A DNA stretch of 64,000 nucleotides from Alistipes sp. GTDB taxonomy: Bacteria; Bacteroidota; Bacteroidia; Bacteroidales; Rikenellaceae. The notes under the pieces are model-generated. The model had not been told where the DNA came from, did not search any database, and was given only the letters and a program-made list of their open reading frames with translations. Location of the stretch: the NCBI GenBank assembly GCA_021202985.1, contig JAJQCA010000047.1, positions 62,001 through 126,000 on the forward strand, in the 5' to 3' direction. Within the stretch, counting starts at the first letter, position 1; each line of letters begins with the position of its first letter. The translations under genes were made by a program, and so were the position numbers. This document shows positions 26,639 to 36,927 of this stretch, in pieces.

Positions 26639-26674
26639 GCAGGGCCGCCACTTATGGCGGCCCTGCTGTTTTTA
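26639..26674 (+). terminator. Rho-independent terminator of the PUL operon
   Basis: A 12-bp stem GCAGGGCCGCCA/TGGCGGCCCTGC with loop CTTA is followed by TGTTTTTATC. It closes the sigma-FecR-SusCD-GH78-esterase run. Confidence 0.88.
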
Positions 26675-26809
26675 TCTTTAAAGCATGGAGGTGGGCGTTA
26701 ATATACTCCTTGACATTATTTATATTAATATGGCATATACCCGTGGTTCGATCCGGGTGAGGAGGACAACCGGTAAAATATGTTACAGCCCGCCGACACC
26801 GAACGGAGG

Positions 26810-29800
26810 CTACCTCCTCACAATCGTGACCTGCCTCAACCCCGATTCCACCGGGATATCGTCGGGCGAGGCAATCGAGGGGTAAGCGTACGTTACCCGC
26901 TCCCGCTCCGGTAGGGTTTCGTCGTAAATCATCCTGTTCATAAGGGAGTTGGCAACATGTATCTCCACTTCATTCTCCCCGGCCCTGAGATAACGTGTTA
27001 TGTCTACACACCACGGCGAACACCAGACTACGCCGGCTTCCTCGGAATTTACGTAAACCCTCGCGATAAAACCCGGGTCGCCCAAATCCAGTAAGATTCT
27101 ATCACCGGCCGGGTCGATATCTATGGTTTTGCGGTAAACCGCCGTCCCGGAATAGAACCTGACCCGGGGGTCGTCATGGAGGGTCCAGTCGCGCAGTTGG
27201 TCTAACACTACATCGCCCGGGCCGCCCATCTGCGGATCGAACCGGACGTCCCACGGTCCGTCGACCGCGGTGCGGGTGCCGCACTCGACTGTATACCACT
27301 CCACAGGCGGCAACTCCTCCCGGTTATCCGTAATAATTACAAAGAACGATTCGCGCGGATTCAGGTACAAATCGGCCACCGTGCCGGCTTTGCCCGTGGC
27401 CGCAGGGACCGAGTATCGCTCACCCGTGACCGGATTCCATAGCTGGACGTATTTCCCGCGGGCCGAGAAGGTGAACTCGGAATGCTGCGGAGTATCCTTA
27501 CGGTTGGCAAGGAAGTATATATCGCCGTCTGCCACCCTCCGGTGGGCGAAGTAGATCATATTATCCTTCGTATTGCCGCCGGTCATTGCGATATCCGGAG
27601 CAACCCCGGCCATCTCCAGCGCATCCGAGAGCGGCATCCCCCAGTAAACAATGCCTTTCCCGTAACCACGGGAACCTTCCCCGGCGGGATTATCCCCCCA
27701 TATTTCATCTGCCAGCCGGGCATACTCGGCTTCCCGCCCCGCGTCCCGGACCGATGGGGAGCCGGAGGGTTTCGGGCCGTACACCCGTATACCCTTTTTA
27801 ATCATCGAAGCTATTTTACGCAAAGCGTCCAGCGTCAACTCACCGTTGCGGGGAAGTAACATCATACCGTAACCCGTACCGTCCGGAAGGACGATGCGCC
27901 CGCCCTCGGCCGACATCCGTTCGTGGAGGGCGTCCGAAGTGAAGGCGTCGAAATCGTACCCGCCCGGGATATCGGGCAGCCGGTGGGTCAGTATCTTCAC
28001 AGGGGCGTTCTCACCGAGGTAGACGCACAGGTCTATTACGGGTTTACCCATCCGCATCATGTAAGCGCATCGGGCCTGGAAATCCCAGAAAGGAGCGCTG
28101 TAATCCCACCACGTATTATTCCTGTTGATGCAGTAGTGCCGGCCGCCTCCCGTATTGCCCGGCACACGGTCCAGCCACGGCTGGTATGCCGAGGCGCATA
28201 TCACGAATTCATTGATTCCGTATGCGTAGGCGTAATCGGCAAGGGTTTTCAGGTCGGAAAGCGAGTGGCTGTATTTGGCATCGGTATAGGCCTCGGCCGA
28301 GGCGATGAATTTATTGTAAAGATGTGCCGAGGACGAACTCTCTTTGATATCGTAATTACCGTCGGGGTGGATGGGCCAGAATTCCCCCTGCGGTTTGGCT
28401 ACGCGGCTCTTGGCCATTATGGGGTCAGCCACTATACAGAGGGCGTTCCCCGTGGCCTGGGCCGTGAGCACCAGCCCGTTTTCCCGGCAAAGTCGGTCCA
28501 GCGTGCCGTAGTAGTTATCGGCTATCATATCGGCTATATTGCGTCTCAGGTCGAAAAGAAATCCGCCGGAAGTCTCCACGTCCCCGACGACCCACCCCAT
28601 CATCGCGGGCAGGAACACCGTCGGGTCGTAGCCCTGCCGGCGGGTGAATTCTTCTATGAACCCGTCCGTCCAGTTCTGCGAACCGGCCTCGTGGCTGTCC
28701 ATAGCCACCCCTGCCAGCCTCCCGCTGCCGCTGACCTTCAGCGAGTCTATTATCCTGCCGACATAATTCCGCCACTGGAACTCGGCGGCGGAGGCCGACA
28801 TCTTATCGCATTCGCGCCCCATCAGGTTCTTACGCCCGTGCTTGGTGGAGCCGCCTGTAAGCACATAAGCGAACCTCATTACTATCCACTCCCCTTCCGG
28901 TGCTTCCCACCTCAACACACCGTTCTGGTCCATCCGGTCGGTTATGTCGATTATACGGGCAGGGTCGACCGCCTCGTCGGGGCTGTAATCCGGAGTCCTG
29001 TCCGTTTCGATATACTCGGAATAGAACGCAGCCTTTTCCTCCCACTGGTCGGTTTTAGCAACCGAACTTAGGACCACGCGGCCAATCTGCATCGGCAGGC
29101 GGTCCTCCTCCCATCAGTCATGGAGGTTCAGCCGGAAATACCGGCCGCTTACGGCGTCAAAGGAGACGGTCTTCTGCCGCCAGCTCTCGTGGGCGCGGTA
29201 AACGGGTTTGAGGTCGCACACCTTCCGGTAATTTATCCCGTCATCGGAGACCTCCAGTTGCCCCAGGTCGGGAAGAATCCGGTAACCGGTACCGACGAAG
29301 GTCTCCTGCGGCGGAGCGGGAACGTTGGTCGCGCTCGTGGTAGCCTTTCCCCTCGGCGACACTTCATACGTTATACTGCGGGCGGTGAAACGGCCGTCGA
29401 ACTCCAGGTCGATATAAACCGGCTTGCCGTCCGTGGGAACGGGTATAGTGGTCAGCACCTCTGACGAGGAGTCGAATATATTCCCGACATCTATTCCCCC
29501 CGGCCGCGATGTTATCCTCACCGGCTCGGTAATGGACGACCGCCCGCCACCGGCAGGCGCGGGAAATGCGAGCACGGCGACATCCCTCGAAAAACCGAAG
29601 CGGTTACGGGGCGCTTCCAACTGTAACTCGATAGTTTGGCCTCCCCTTACGGCGGTTTCCGTCGCGGCCAGCCTTTTCATGCTGTGCTCCTCGGTAATCC
29701 ACTCCCCTCCCGCTACGAAACCGTTCGAGATATGCACTTCGAAAGAGAGGCCCAGCCTTTCGGCCTCCTCCGCGGAGAACCTCAGCATTTCCCACCACTC

Positions 29801-30085
29801 GGGCGAGAAGCCGGGAAGGGCGTTTTCGGCCTCCCCGTGAGACTGGTCGTAGTAGACTACCCCGCCTATTCCTACCCTTTTGTAGGCCTCCAGGTCGGCC
29901 GTGATACCCTCCCGTGTGGTTTCGGTCTCGCCGTGGAACCACCAGGTTTTTGTCCTGGCGCTGTCCTGCGGGTTCTCGAAGCCGTAAATCGCATCGGAGA
30001 GCCTGCCAGGCGGGGTTACCGTACCGCATGAGAGCATCGAGAAAAGGGTGAAAAGTGTCGTAAAATAAAGAATATGGGTGCGCAT
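26810..30085 (-). pseudogene. GH106-type alpha-L-rhamnosidase-like gene split by in-frame TGA
   Basis: Two minus-strand frames (29114-30085, 323 aa; 26810-29092, 760 aa) are in the same frame, separated only by a TGA at 29114-29116: FRLNLHD-stop-WEEDRLPMQIGRVVLSS. Joined they give a protein of about 1,090 residues. It has a signal peptide, an N-terminal region with KTWWFHGETETTREGITADL and GIGGVVYYDQSHGE, a central region (MDSHEAGSQNWTDGFIEEFT, YGINEFVICASAYQPW) and a C-terminal beta-sandwich ending GLRQVTIVRR. This is the layout of GH106 alpha-L-rhamnosidases. The gene converges on the GH78/esterase operon and completes a rhamnoside locus. The stop is a point change, so it is either a nonsense mutation or a sequence error. 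The downstream part lacks its own signal peptide. Confidence 0.78.
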
Positions 30086-30425
30086 CCTAAGTCCGGGTTA
30101 TATTGAAATAATGAGGGCCGGTATCGCTTCCTTCCGGCACGGCATTAAATATACGAAACTAAAACCGAAATCATACCTTTCAGGTACAACGGGCCGCAAC
30201 CCCGACGATATTTCCGCATAAACGGCAAAAACGGACATTTTGTGCGTTGTTCGGACTACCGGTAAAAGTCAAAGAATAAAAACCTTTGCAGGCGGGTATA
30301 AGGTTATTTTATTGTTCGGAAGCTTCAGCGGGTCATTCCACCTACGGAGGGCATGGAGCATCGAACGCCGGGAGAGGCACCAAAGGTATACGACCTGCAA
30401 ACTATATTATTCGGGAGGATTCCGT
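30086..30425. other. divergent intergenic region, no gene seen
   Basis: It lies between the GH106-like gene (minus) and the DUF5686-like gene (plus). A long frame from 30240 runs into the latter but its first 62 residues do not look like protein. A TATATTTA on the minus strand near 30150 may be the -7 box of the GH106-like gene. No repeat or terminator is evident. Confidence 0.4.
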
Positions 30426-32915
30426 GTGAAAAAGTTCATTACGTTGCTTGCGATATCGTGCTGCGTCGTTGCCGGCGCTTTCGGCCAGGTGACGAAGGTG
30501 CGGGGCAGGGTGAACGACGCCCTTACCGGGGAACCCCTCGCATTCGCCAGCGTCACCTTTCCGGGAACGTGGATAGGCACGACAACCGATACCGACGGAA
30601 TTTTCAGCATAGAAACAAGGCAACCCGTAACGGAGGTCTCAGTGGTCATGCTCTCGTACGAAAGCCAGACAAAAAGCGTGACGGAAGGTGTTTTCAACGA
30701 GATAGATTTCTTGCTGGAACCTTCCGCCACCGCAATCGACGCAGTTGTGGTAAGGCCCGGGGAAAATCCGGCCCACGCCATCCTTAAAAAAATATCGGCC
30801 AACAAGCCCGTCAACGACCCCGACTACCGCCAAACCTACAGCTACGACGCGTATACGAAGATGGAGCTCAACCTGGCCAATATGAAGGAAGAGTTCCGCA
30901 ATAAGAGGATGCAGAAAAATTTCGGGTTCGTATTCGAATATATGGACACCTCGGCCGTGACGGGCCGGAAATACCTTCCGGTGATGATATCCGAATCGGT
31001 GAGCGAGAACTATTACCGCCGCGTGCCCCGGCTGAGGAGGGAGATTATAAAGGGTTCACGCATATCGGGAGTTGAAAACGATTATTCGTTCTCGCAGTTT
31101 ACAGGGGGCCTGCACGTAAATGTGAACCTGTATGATAATTATATAAACATACTGGAGGTGAATTTTCCCGGTCCGCTGTGCGAACACGGGCTGATGTACT
31201 ACGACTATTTCCTTGTGGACAGTCTCGATGTGGATGGACGAAAGAATTACCTCATAAGGTTCCATCCCAAAAACACGGCCACCCCGGTTTTCGACGGGGA
31301 AATACATATAGATTCGCTGACATGGGGTCTCCGGTATGCTAAAATGAGGATGCCCTCCGGGGTAAACGTGAACTGGATAAGCGAACTTGTCATAGAAAAC
31401 GAGAACCGGCTTGTCGGCGACTCGGTATGGTTTCCCGTCCGCGACCATTTAACCGCCGAGTTTTCCCTGCGAATGCGGGAAAAATCCGAAATGACGGCTT
31501 TCCTTGTGACCCGCCAGATAGATTACAGTAATGTAACGGTGGACCGGCCACTTCCCGAAGAAGTGTTGGGCTACTCTACAAACGTGGTCTATGACAGGGA
31601 TGTAATCAAACCCGGCGAGGATTACTGGGAAACCGTGCGGCCGTGGGAACTCACCGAAAGGGAGAAAAACATCTATGTGATGGTGGAGGAAATAAAAGAC
31701 GCTCCGCTGTACCGGAATATCGTGGATGTCATCAACACGGTGCTGTTCGGATTCTACCCGACCGGCAAAATCGAATGGGGACCCTACTACAAGCTGTACA
31801 GTTTCAACAAAATGGAGGGGAACCGCTTCCAACTGGGCGTTCGGACCACCACGGATATGAGCGAGAAGGTAAGACTTTACGGATACACGGCTTACGGTAC
31901 AAAAGACAAGGAGATGAAAGGCGGCGGAACCGCCGAATTCATGTTTTCCTCCCTGCCCACATCCAAATTGACCCTTTCGGCAAAAAGAGACGTAGCCCAC
32001 CTGGGAGCAAGCAGTAACGCCTTCACGACCGGCAATATTATGGGTTCGCTTTTCTCGCGCCGCAACAACGACAGGCTTACTCTGCTTAACGAGTTCGAAG
32101 CGGTGTATGAAAAGGAGTGGTGCGAAGGAATTACGAATTATTTCGGACTGGTATACCGGAAAATCTACGCTAACAAACTCGTCCGGTTCGACCGTCCCTC
32201 CGGAGAGTCGCTCCGCAATATATCCAACACGGAAATCGGGGTGGGTTTGCGGCTCACCCGCAACGAAGTGACAGTAAGGCAACCGTTCGATAAATACATT
32301 GTCCAGTCGCCCCTGCCGGTAATCGACCTGCGGCTCGCGGGTGCGGCCGCCGGCATAGCTGGCAACGACCACAGCTACCTGCGGGCCGAAATGGATATCA
32401 GATATGACATTAACATCCCTCCGCTGGGAAAGAGTAAACTCACGGTGTCGGGCGGCAATATACTCGGGAAAGTACCTTATCCGCTGCTGAAACTTCACGA
32501 GGGTAACGCCACATATTTCTATGACCCGACGGCATTTTCGTGTATGAATTTTTACGAGTTCGGGTCCGACCTGTGGGGCAGTGTTTTCTGGGAACACCAT
32601 TTCAGGGGATTTTTCCTTGGCCGTATACCCGGGATAAAAAAACTTCAATGGCGCGAGGTCATAACGGCGAAAGCGCTTTGGGGGCGTATTTCGGACAGGA
32701 ACAACTCACCGGCTACGGGAGGAAGCGCAGAGTTGTTTTTTCCCGAAGGAATGCGTTCCCTCAGGAATCCGTACGTAGAAGCGGGATTCGGTATTGAAAA
32801 TATATTCCGGGTTTTCCGTATCGACTTTATATGGCGCCTTACTCACCGCAACGGACACGACGGAATGAAAGTGGATAACTTCGCCATAAATTTTGCTTTC
32901 GCCCTGACGTTCTGA
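30426..32915 (+). CDS. outer-membrane protein with carboxypeptidase-like domain, DUF5686 type
   Basis: An 829-residue protein starting at GTG 30426 (V/MKKFITLLAISCCVVAGAFG), a signal peptide. The N-terminal carboxypeptidase-D-like domain (about 22-105: VRGRVNDALTGEPLAFASVT) is followed by HAILKKISANKPVNDPDYRQ and a large beta-rich region ending in NFAINFAFALTF, an outer-membrane barrel type C-terminus. This layout matches DUF5686 proteins, whose function is not established. It stands alone and is not obviously part of the rhamnoside locus. Confidence 0.85.
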   Translation: MKKFITLLAISCCVVAGAFGQVTKVRGRVNDALTGEPLAFASVTFPGTWIGTTTDTDGIFSIETRQPVTEVSVVMLSYESQTKSVTEGVFNEIDFLLEPSATAIDAVVVRPGENPAHAILKKISANKPVNDPDYRQTYSYDAYTKMELNLANMKEEFRNKRMQKNFGFVFEYMDTSAVTGRKYLPVMISESVSENYYRRVPRLRREIIKGSRISGVENDYSFSQFTGGLHVNVNLYDNYINILEVNFPGPLCEHGLMYYDYFLVDSLDVDGRKNYLIRFHPKNTATPVFDGEIHIDSLTWGLRYAKMRMPSGVNVNWISELVIENENRLVGDSVWFPVRDHLTAEFSLRMREKSEMTAFLVTRQIDYSNVTVDRPLPEEVLGYSTNVVYDRDVIKPGEDYWETVRPWELTEREKNIYVMVEEIKDAPLYRNIVDVINTVLFGFYPTGKIEWGPYYKLYSFNKMEGNRFQLGVRTTTDMSEKVRLYGYTAYGTKDKEMKGGGTAEFMFSSLPTSKLTLSAKRDVAHLGASSNAFTTGNIMGSLFSRRNNDRLTLLNEFEAVYEKEWCEGITNYFGLVYRKIYANKLVRFDRPSGESLRNISNTEIGVGLRLTRNEVTVRQPFDKYIVQSPLPVIDLRLAGAAAGIAGNDHSYLRAEMDIRYDINIPPLGKSKLTVSGGNILGKVPYPLLKLHEGNATYFYDPTAFSCMNFYEFGSDLWGSVFWEHHFRGFFLGRIPGIKKLQWREVITAKALWGRISDRNNSPATGGSAELFFPEGMRSLRNPYVEAGFGIENIFRVFRIDFIWRLTHRNGHDGMKVDNFAINFAFALTF

Positions 32916-32990
32916 CGCTCGGGAAGGACGGGAGGGGTATTTTCAATCAAGACTGATTGGAGATAATAGGCCTATTAGTTCGTGATTTAA

Positions 32991-33026
32991 AATAAAAAGC
33001 CTTGTAATCAATTGATTACAAGGCTT
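32991..33026 (-). terminator. terminator downstream of tRNA-Asp
   Basis: On the minus strand a 13-bp perfect stem (AAGCCTTGTAATC/GATTACAAGGCTT, loop AATT) is followed by TTTTATTTT. Confidence 0.85.
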
Positions 33027-33031
33027 GAGAG

Positions 33032-33105
33032 CGGTATGGACGGGACTCGAACCCGCGACCCCCTGCGTGACAGGCAGGTATTCTAACCAGCTGAACTACC
33101 ACACC
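33032..33105 (-). tRNA. tRNA-Asp (anticodon GTC)
   Basis: The minus strand gives a 74-nt cloverleaf: acceptor GGTGTGG/CCATACC, T-arm sequence GGGTTCGAGTCCC, and the anticodon loop CTGTCAC with GTC. The discriminator base is G, as expected for Asp. CCA is not encoded. It has its own promoter (33207-33237) and terminator. Confidence 0.96.
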
Positions 33106-33206
33106 GTTTTTTGGTCAGGACCGGAAGAGTATTGCTACCCTCTAATCCATTTGCAACTGACTCCGACTTGGACACAATACCGGCCTAACCGGACTCATTT
33201 GCGAGG

Positions 33207-33237
33207 CAAAGTTAAGCAATCTTTATTAATTTGCAAA
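33207..33237 (-). promoter_or_regulatory. promoter of tRNA-Asp
   Basis: On the minus strand TTTG (33234-33237) and TAACTTTG (33207-33214) are separated by 19 bp, a textbook Bacteroidota -33/-7 pair. Transcription would begin near 33200, about 95 nt before the tRNA. Confidence 0.75.
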
Positions 33238-33250
33238 AATTATTCCGCCG

Positions 33251-33838
33251 TTACTGTGTTTTTTCATTCACGATACAGTCATCGACGGCTTCAGCGGCCG
33301 GGTCCGAAAACCGAAATATATCGAAATGGACGCTGCCGTACGACCTGGATTGCAGGTGGGCAGGGTGTCCCGTAAAATCCGCATCACCCGAATGTTCCAA
33401 AACGAGTAGGCCGCCTTCGATTAGAAGACCGTTTGCAAAAACCAGTTCAACCACCCGCTCACCTCCAGGCATATCATAGGGAGCGTCCGAAAATATCACG
33501 TCGAAACGTCGCCCGGAATTTTTGAGGTATAACAACGCGTTGGCCTTTACCGGATAGATATTAGTAAATCCCAGTTCCGAAGCGGTCTTTCGTATAAAGT
33601 TATGGTGAACGGCGTTCAACTCCACCGGGATAACCGAAGCCGCCCCGCGGGAAGCGAATTCATAGCTTATCGACCCCGTACCGGCGAACAGATCCAGTAC
33701 GTCGAGTCCATCGAAATCCACAAGGTTGCCCAGCACATTGAACAGGTTTTCCTTGGCAAAATCCGTAGTAGGCCTTGCCCTCAGGTTACGCGGAGGAGTA
33801 ATGGTCCTTCCCCGGTGTGTCCCGCTGATTATACGCAT
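33251..33838 (-). CDS. rsmD: 16S rRNA (guanine-966-N2) methyltransferase
   Basis: A 195-residue SAM-dependent methyltransferase. It starts MRIISGTHRGRTITPP, has motif I DLFAGTGSISYEFASRG and the catalytic position reads SDAPYD where the family normally has DPPY or DPPF. The N-terminal RPTTDFAKENLFN and the size identify RsmD. It overlaps the DUF3822 gene by 10 bp, the usual neighbour in this phylum. The altered catalytic tetrapeptide is noted as odd. Confidence 0.93.
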   Translation of the reverse strand: MRIISGTHRGRTITPPRNLRARPTTDFAKENLFNVLGNLVDFDGLDVLDLFAGTGSISYEFASRGAASVIPVELNAVHHNFIRKTASELGFTNIYPVKANALLYLKNSGRRFDVIFSDAPYDMPGGERVVELVFANGLLIEGGLLVLEHSGDADFTGHPAHLQSRSYGSVHFDIFRFSDPAAEAVDDCIVNEKTQ

Positions 33839-34608
33839 ACGCAGCCTTTTAACCGCCCTGACAGGAGGGCCGTAATTTCTTCGCTCTTATGTCCCGCCAC
33901 CGATAGCCACCATTCGGTGAAGCCGAGTCGCGTAACCACCCAGTCGAGACAGAATATAAGGTCGGCCGCCGATGAGACCGGGTGAACGTCGGCATATAAT
34001 ATCCTTTGAGAGTCGACAGCGGTAATATAACAATTGAAGGGTGTAGCGTAAACCATAACCCGCCGCGAACCGGCAGGCGTTCCGGTAACTGCACCGGCAG
34101 TTTCCCCGCCGGCCGGCACCGGTGTGCACAGGTTGTATTGCAGCGGTGAAACCACTGCAAAATCCCCTACGGCGTTCCCGAGTGCCGTCGTATGGCGTTT
34201 CCCGGCTACCATCACCGCAACCGTCCCGTGCAACGGTTTCGAACAGACAATATACTCGTCATCGGTCACCGGAATGCCGTGCAACCGCAGATAGGCTTCC
34301 GCATCAGCCTCGTCGAAAATAGCTGACGGCACAAGAACCGTCGAGAGGGTATCCACATAGAGTACTTTCATAAAAGGCATTCCGACGCCACGGGCCTGTA
34401 ATATCCCGCAAAACCCGGATACCGCCTCCCGCACGGTCTCATCCATACTCCTGCCGTCGCCGGGCGGTAACGGATAATTGGCCGAGACAACCTCCCCGGC
34501 ACCGGGCAGGATTTTCATCCCGTCGGTTCCTATCCCCCCGGCATGGTCGCCTGTCCAAAAAGAAAGTCCATCCGCCGAAAGCCGGATGGACAATATTTCT
34601 TTAGCCAT
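33829..34608 (-). CDS. DUF3822-family protein
   Basis: A 259-residue protein with the pattern FMKVLYVDTLSTVLVPSAIF, LHGIPVTDDEYIV and MVYATPFNCYITAVDSQRIL typical of DUF3822, which has an actin/hexokinase-like fold but no proven function. The family is found next to rsmD in Bacteroidota, and here the genes overlap. Function unknown. Confidence 0.85.
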   Translation of the reverse strand: MAKEILSIRLSADGLSFWTGDHAGGIGTDGMKILPGAGEVVSANYPLPPGDGRSMDETVREAVSGFCGILQARGVGMPFMKVLYVDTLSTVLVPSAIFDEADAEAYLRLHGIPVTDDEYIVCSKPLHGTVAVMVAGKRHTTALGNAVGDFAVVSPLQYNLCTPVPAGGETAGAVTGTPAGSRRVMVYATPFNCYITAVDSQRILYADVHPVSSAADLIFCLDWVVTRLGFTEWWLSVAGHKSEEITALLSGRLKGCVCV

Positions 34609-34613
34609 AGGTA

Positions 34614-35231
34614 TTATTCCCAGTTACCGGCGTCGTTTGTCGCCTGTTCCATCGAGCCGACCTTAATACCCGGATATTTGTCCAGCGTCTTGGCGTCGTC
34701 GATAAGGTTGATCACCTCCTGCCTGTTAAGGTCGCCGAGAAAAACTTTATACGGGGCTTTGGCTTCGAACACCGGAACCACTACCTTGGAGTCGGTCTCG
34801 AAATCGCCGGCGTCCATTATAAATTCCGCCTTATTGTCCGTAAAAGGAATGTACTTGAGGTTCCTGATATCGTCCACGGACAGGTTACGATTGCTGAATA
34901 TCGTATCCTTCACCGGTATACTGAAAGTTTCGGTCCTTACAAGACCCCTTGCCACGGCAACCGAGTCGTCCTTCGAACCGATGGTCCTTTCGAACGTCAG
35001 GGTGTCGCTGAGAATGAAGTTTATAAGGGAGTCGAAACTCGGGGTGTACTTCTGGTATTTTTGTTTGTAAGCCTGCTGGGCGGTACGTATATCCTTAATG
35101 CGCTCGATGACAGCAGCTTCCCGCGCAGCCACCTCTTTTTTGAAACTGATGGGCGTGTGGAACTGGTTGTACAACACGTAGATCAGGCCTATGATAGCCA
35201 ATCCCAGAACGATTTGAAGTACTTTTTTCAT
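34614..35231 (-). CDS. single-TM protein of unknown function
   Basis: A 205-residue protein with one N-terminal membrane helix (VLQIVLGLAIIGLIYVLY, about 4-21) and a helix-plus-beta periplasmic part (EVAAREAAVIERIKDIRTAQ, YKQKYQKYTPSFDSLINFIL). The arrangement resembles type II secretion or pilin-like N-termini but there is no prepilin peptidase motif. It lies 5 bp upstream of DUF3822, so it probably heads the rsmD operon. Confidence 0.75.
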   Translation of the reverse strand: MKKVLQIVLGLAIIGLIYVLYNQFHTPISFKKEVAAREAAVIERIKDIRTAQQAYKQKYQKYTPSFDSLINFILSDTLTFERTIGSKDDSVAVARGLVRTETFSIPVKDTIFSNRNLSVDDIRNLKYIPFTDNKAEFIMDAGDFETDSKVVVPVFEAKAPYKVFLGDLNRQEVINLIDDAKTLDKYPGIKVGSMEQATNDAGNWE

Positions 35232-35397
35232 TGGTATTTTTAAGTTAAGTTTGTACGGTGAAAACGGAAGCCCGACAGTTATACCCGGCGCATTTACGGC
35301 GGCATCTTCTACACGATAGACTCCCTCCCGTCATGCGCCGACCTGCCTCGCGGCCCCTCTTTTGCATTGCAAACCCTCCCCTTTGATAACGTAGGAA

Positions 35398-36825
35398 ATG
35401 CTGGGTCAACATATTGCGTCTCAAATTTACAGTAATTTTGCATTTACGCCAACTATTGGCCAAAAAAAAATTATCTCACAGCTCTCCGGCTGGCTTTGCG
35501 GCGATGACCCCCGGTCCATATTTATCCTTAACGGATATGCAGGCACCGGCAAGACCACTCTTATAGCGGCACTGGTAAAAACCCTGCGCGAGATGCGCAT
35601 AAAGCCCGTCCTTTTGGCTCCCACGGGAAGGGCGGCGAAAGTCATGGCGCGTTACACGGGCGAAAAATCATATACCATCCATAAAAAAATATACCGCCAG
35701 AAGAAACTCACCGATCCCGATTCCGGTTTTTCCCTCGACTTCAACCGCGAAAGTGATGCCGTTTTTATTATCGACGAAGGTTCGATGCTTACCGACCGCG
35801 GCAGCGACCATGTGTTCGGGTCGGGGAGCGTATTGGAGGACCTGGTAAAATACGTCCGTTCGGGCCGCCGGTGCCGGTTGATGATAGTGGGCGACAACGC
35901 CCAGCTACCTCCCGTGGGCCACGACACCAGCCCAGCTCTCGACCCTCAGGATATGGCCGCGTTCGGTCCGGTGGAATACGCTTCGATGGACGAGGTGGTG
36001 CGTCAGCAGGCCGAATCGGGAATACTTTTCAACGCCACCCTGGTGCGGTGCATGATCGAAGCGGGAATCTACGAGCCGCCTCTTTTCGACACTTCGTTCC
36101 CGGACGTCGAAGCGCTCGGGGGGGGCGAGTTCCTCGAAGCGGTGGAGGAGTGTTATTCCCGCTACGGGCGGGACGAGACCATTATCATAACCCGCTCGAA
36201 CAAACGCGCAGGACGGTTCAACGAGGGAGTGCGGCGAAACGTACTCTACTGCGACGAAGAACTCGAGACCGGCGATATGCTTATGGTGGTGAAGAACAAC
36301 TATTTTTACAACCCGAAGGAAGAGGATTCCCGGATGGAGTTTATAGCAAACGGCGACATAGCCCGGCTGGCGCGGCTGCGCAGGGTGCAGGAACTCTACG
36401 GGTTCCGGTTCGCGGAGGCGGTACTCGAATTCCCCGACTACGAAGACGCCGAAATCGAATGCCGGCTGCTGCTCGACACACTTTTCACCGACAGCCCCAA
36501 TTTGAGCCGCGACGACTCTTTCCGCCTTTTCCATACCGTCGCGGAGGACTACACGGAATTGGGCAGCAAGCGGAAAATCTACAAAGCTGTGGTCGAGAAC
36601 CCCTATTTCAACGCCCTCCAGGTAAAATTCGCCTATGCCGTGACCTGTCACAAGGCGCAGGGCGGACAATGGAAGGCGGTGTTTGTAGACCGTATGCTGT
36701 TCGGCGATGAGAAAATGAACCGCGACCTGATGCGGTGGCTCTATACCGCAGTCACCCGCGCCACCGAGAGGCTGTATTTCGTCAATTTCGACGATAGGTT
36801 CTTCGATGTCCCGGCAACCCAGTAG
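35398..36825 (+). CDS. RecD-like superfamily 1 DNA helicase
   Basis: A 475-residue ATPase. The Walker A is GYAGTGKTT near residue 47, motif Ia APTGRAAKVMA, Walker B FIIDEGSML, and motifs V/VI near the end include YAVTCHKAQGGQWKAVFVD and YTAVTRATERLYFVN, typical of RecD/UvrD-like helicases. It is shorter than RecD2 and lacks its long N-terminus. A TAATTTTG at 35433 lies inside the annotated start, so the start is uncertain, although no other start codon is close. Confidence 0.88.
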   Translation: MLGQHIASQIYSNFAFTPTIGQKKIISQLSGWLCGDDPRSIFILNGYAGTGKTTLIAALVKTLREMRIKPVLLAPTGRAAKVMARYTGEKSYTIHKKIYRQKKLTDPDSGFSLDFNRESDAVFIIDEGSMLTDRGSDHVFGSGSVLEDLVKYVRSGRRCRLMIVGDNAQLPPVGHDTSPALDPQDMAAFGPVEYASMDEVVRQQAESGILFNATLVRCMIEAGIYEPPLFDTSFPDVEALGGGEFLEAVEECYSRYGRDETIIITRSNKRAGRFNEGVRRNVLYCDEELETGDMLMVVKNNYFYNPKEEDSRMEFIANGDIARLARLRRVQELYGFRFAEAVLEFPDYEDAEIECRLLLDTLFTDSPNLSRDDSFRLFHTVAEDYTELGSKRKIYKAVVENPYFNALQVKFAYAVTCHKAQGGQWKAVFVDRMLFGDEKMNRDLMRWLYTAVTRATERLYFVNFDDRFFDVPATQ

Positions 36826-36914
36826 GTGGCCGGCCCGGGTTTGTCTTTTTATGTAATACGTTTAAATATTTAACTTTACATCGTAAAAAGGGAGAGAATA
36901 CCGGCTTTTATTGT

Positions 36915-36922
36915 TACATTTG
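36915..36922 (+). promoter_or_regulatory. -7 promoter box of small RNA copy 2
   Basis: TACATTTG matches TAnnTTTG and lies in the same sequence setting (TTTTATTGTTA before it) as the box of copy 1. Confidence 0.6.
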
Positions 36923-36927
36923 TCCGG

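Noticed and set aside
29114..29116. TGA recoded as tryptophan
   Set aside because: Other genes in the window end in TGA (for example the sigma factor) and another split uses TAG, so there is no recoding pattern. A point mutation or error is simpler.
30240..30425. longer start of the DUF5686-like gene at 30240
   Set aside because: The first 62 residues have no signal peptide character, while GTG 30426 opens a good one.
31449..32648. 399-residue minus-strand ORF over the DUF5686-like gene
   Set aside because: It is antisense to a convincing coding sequence and shows no signal peptide or motifs.
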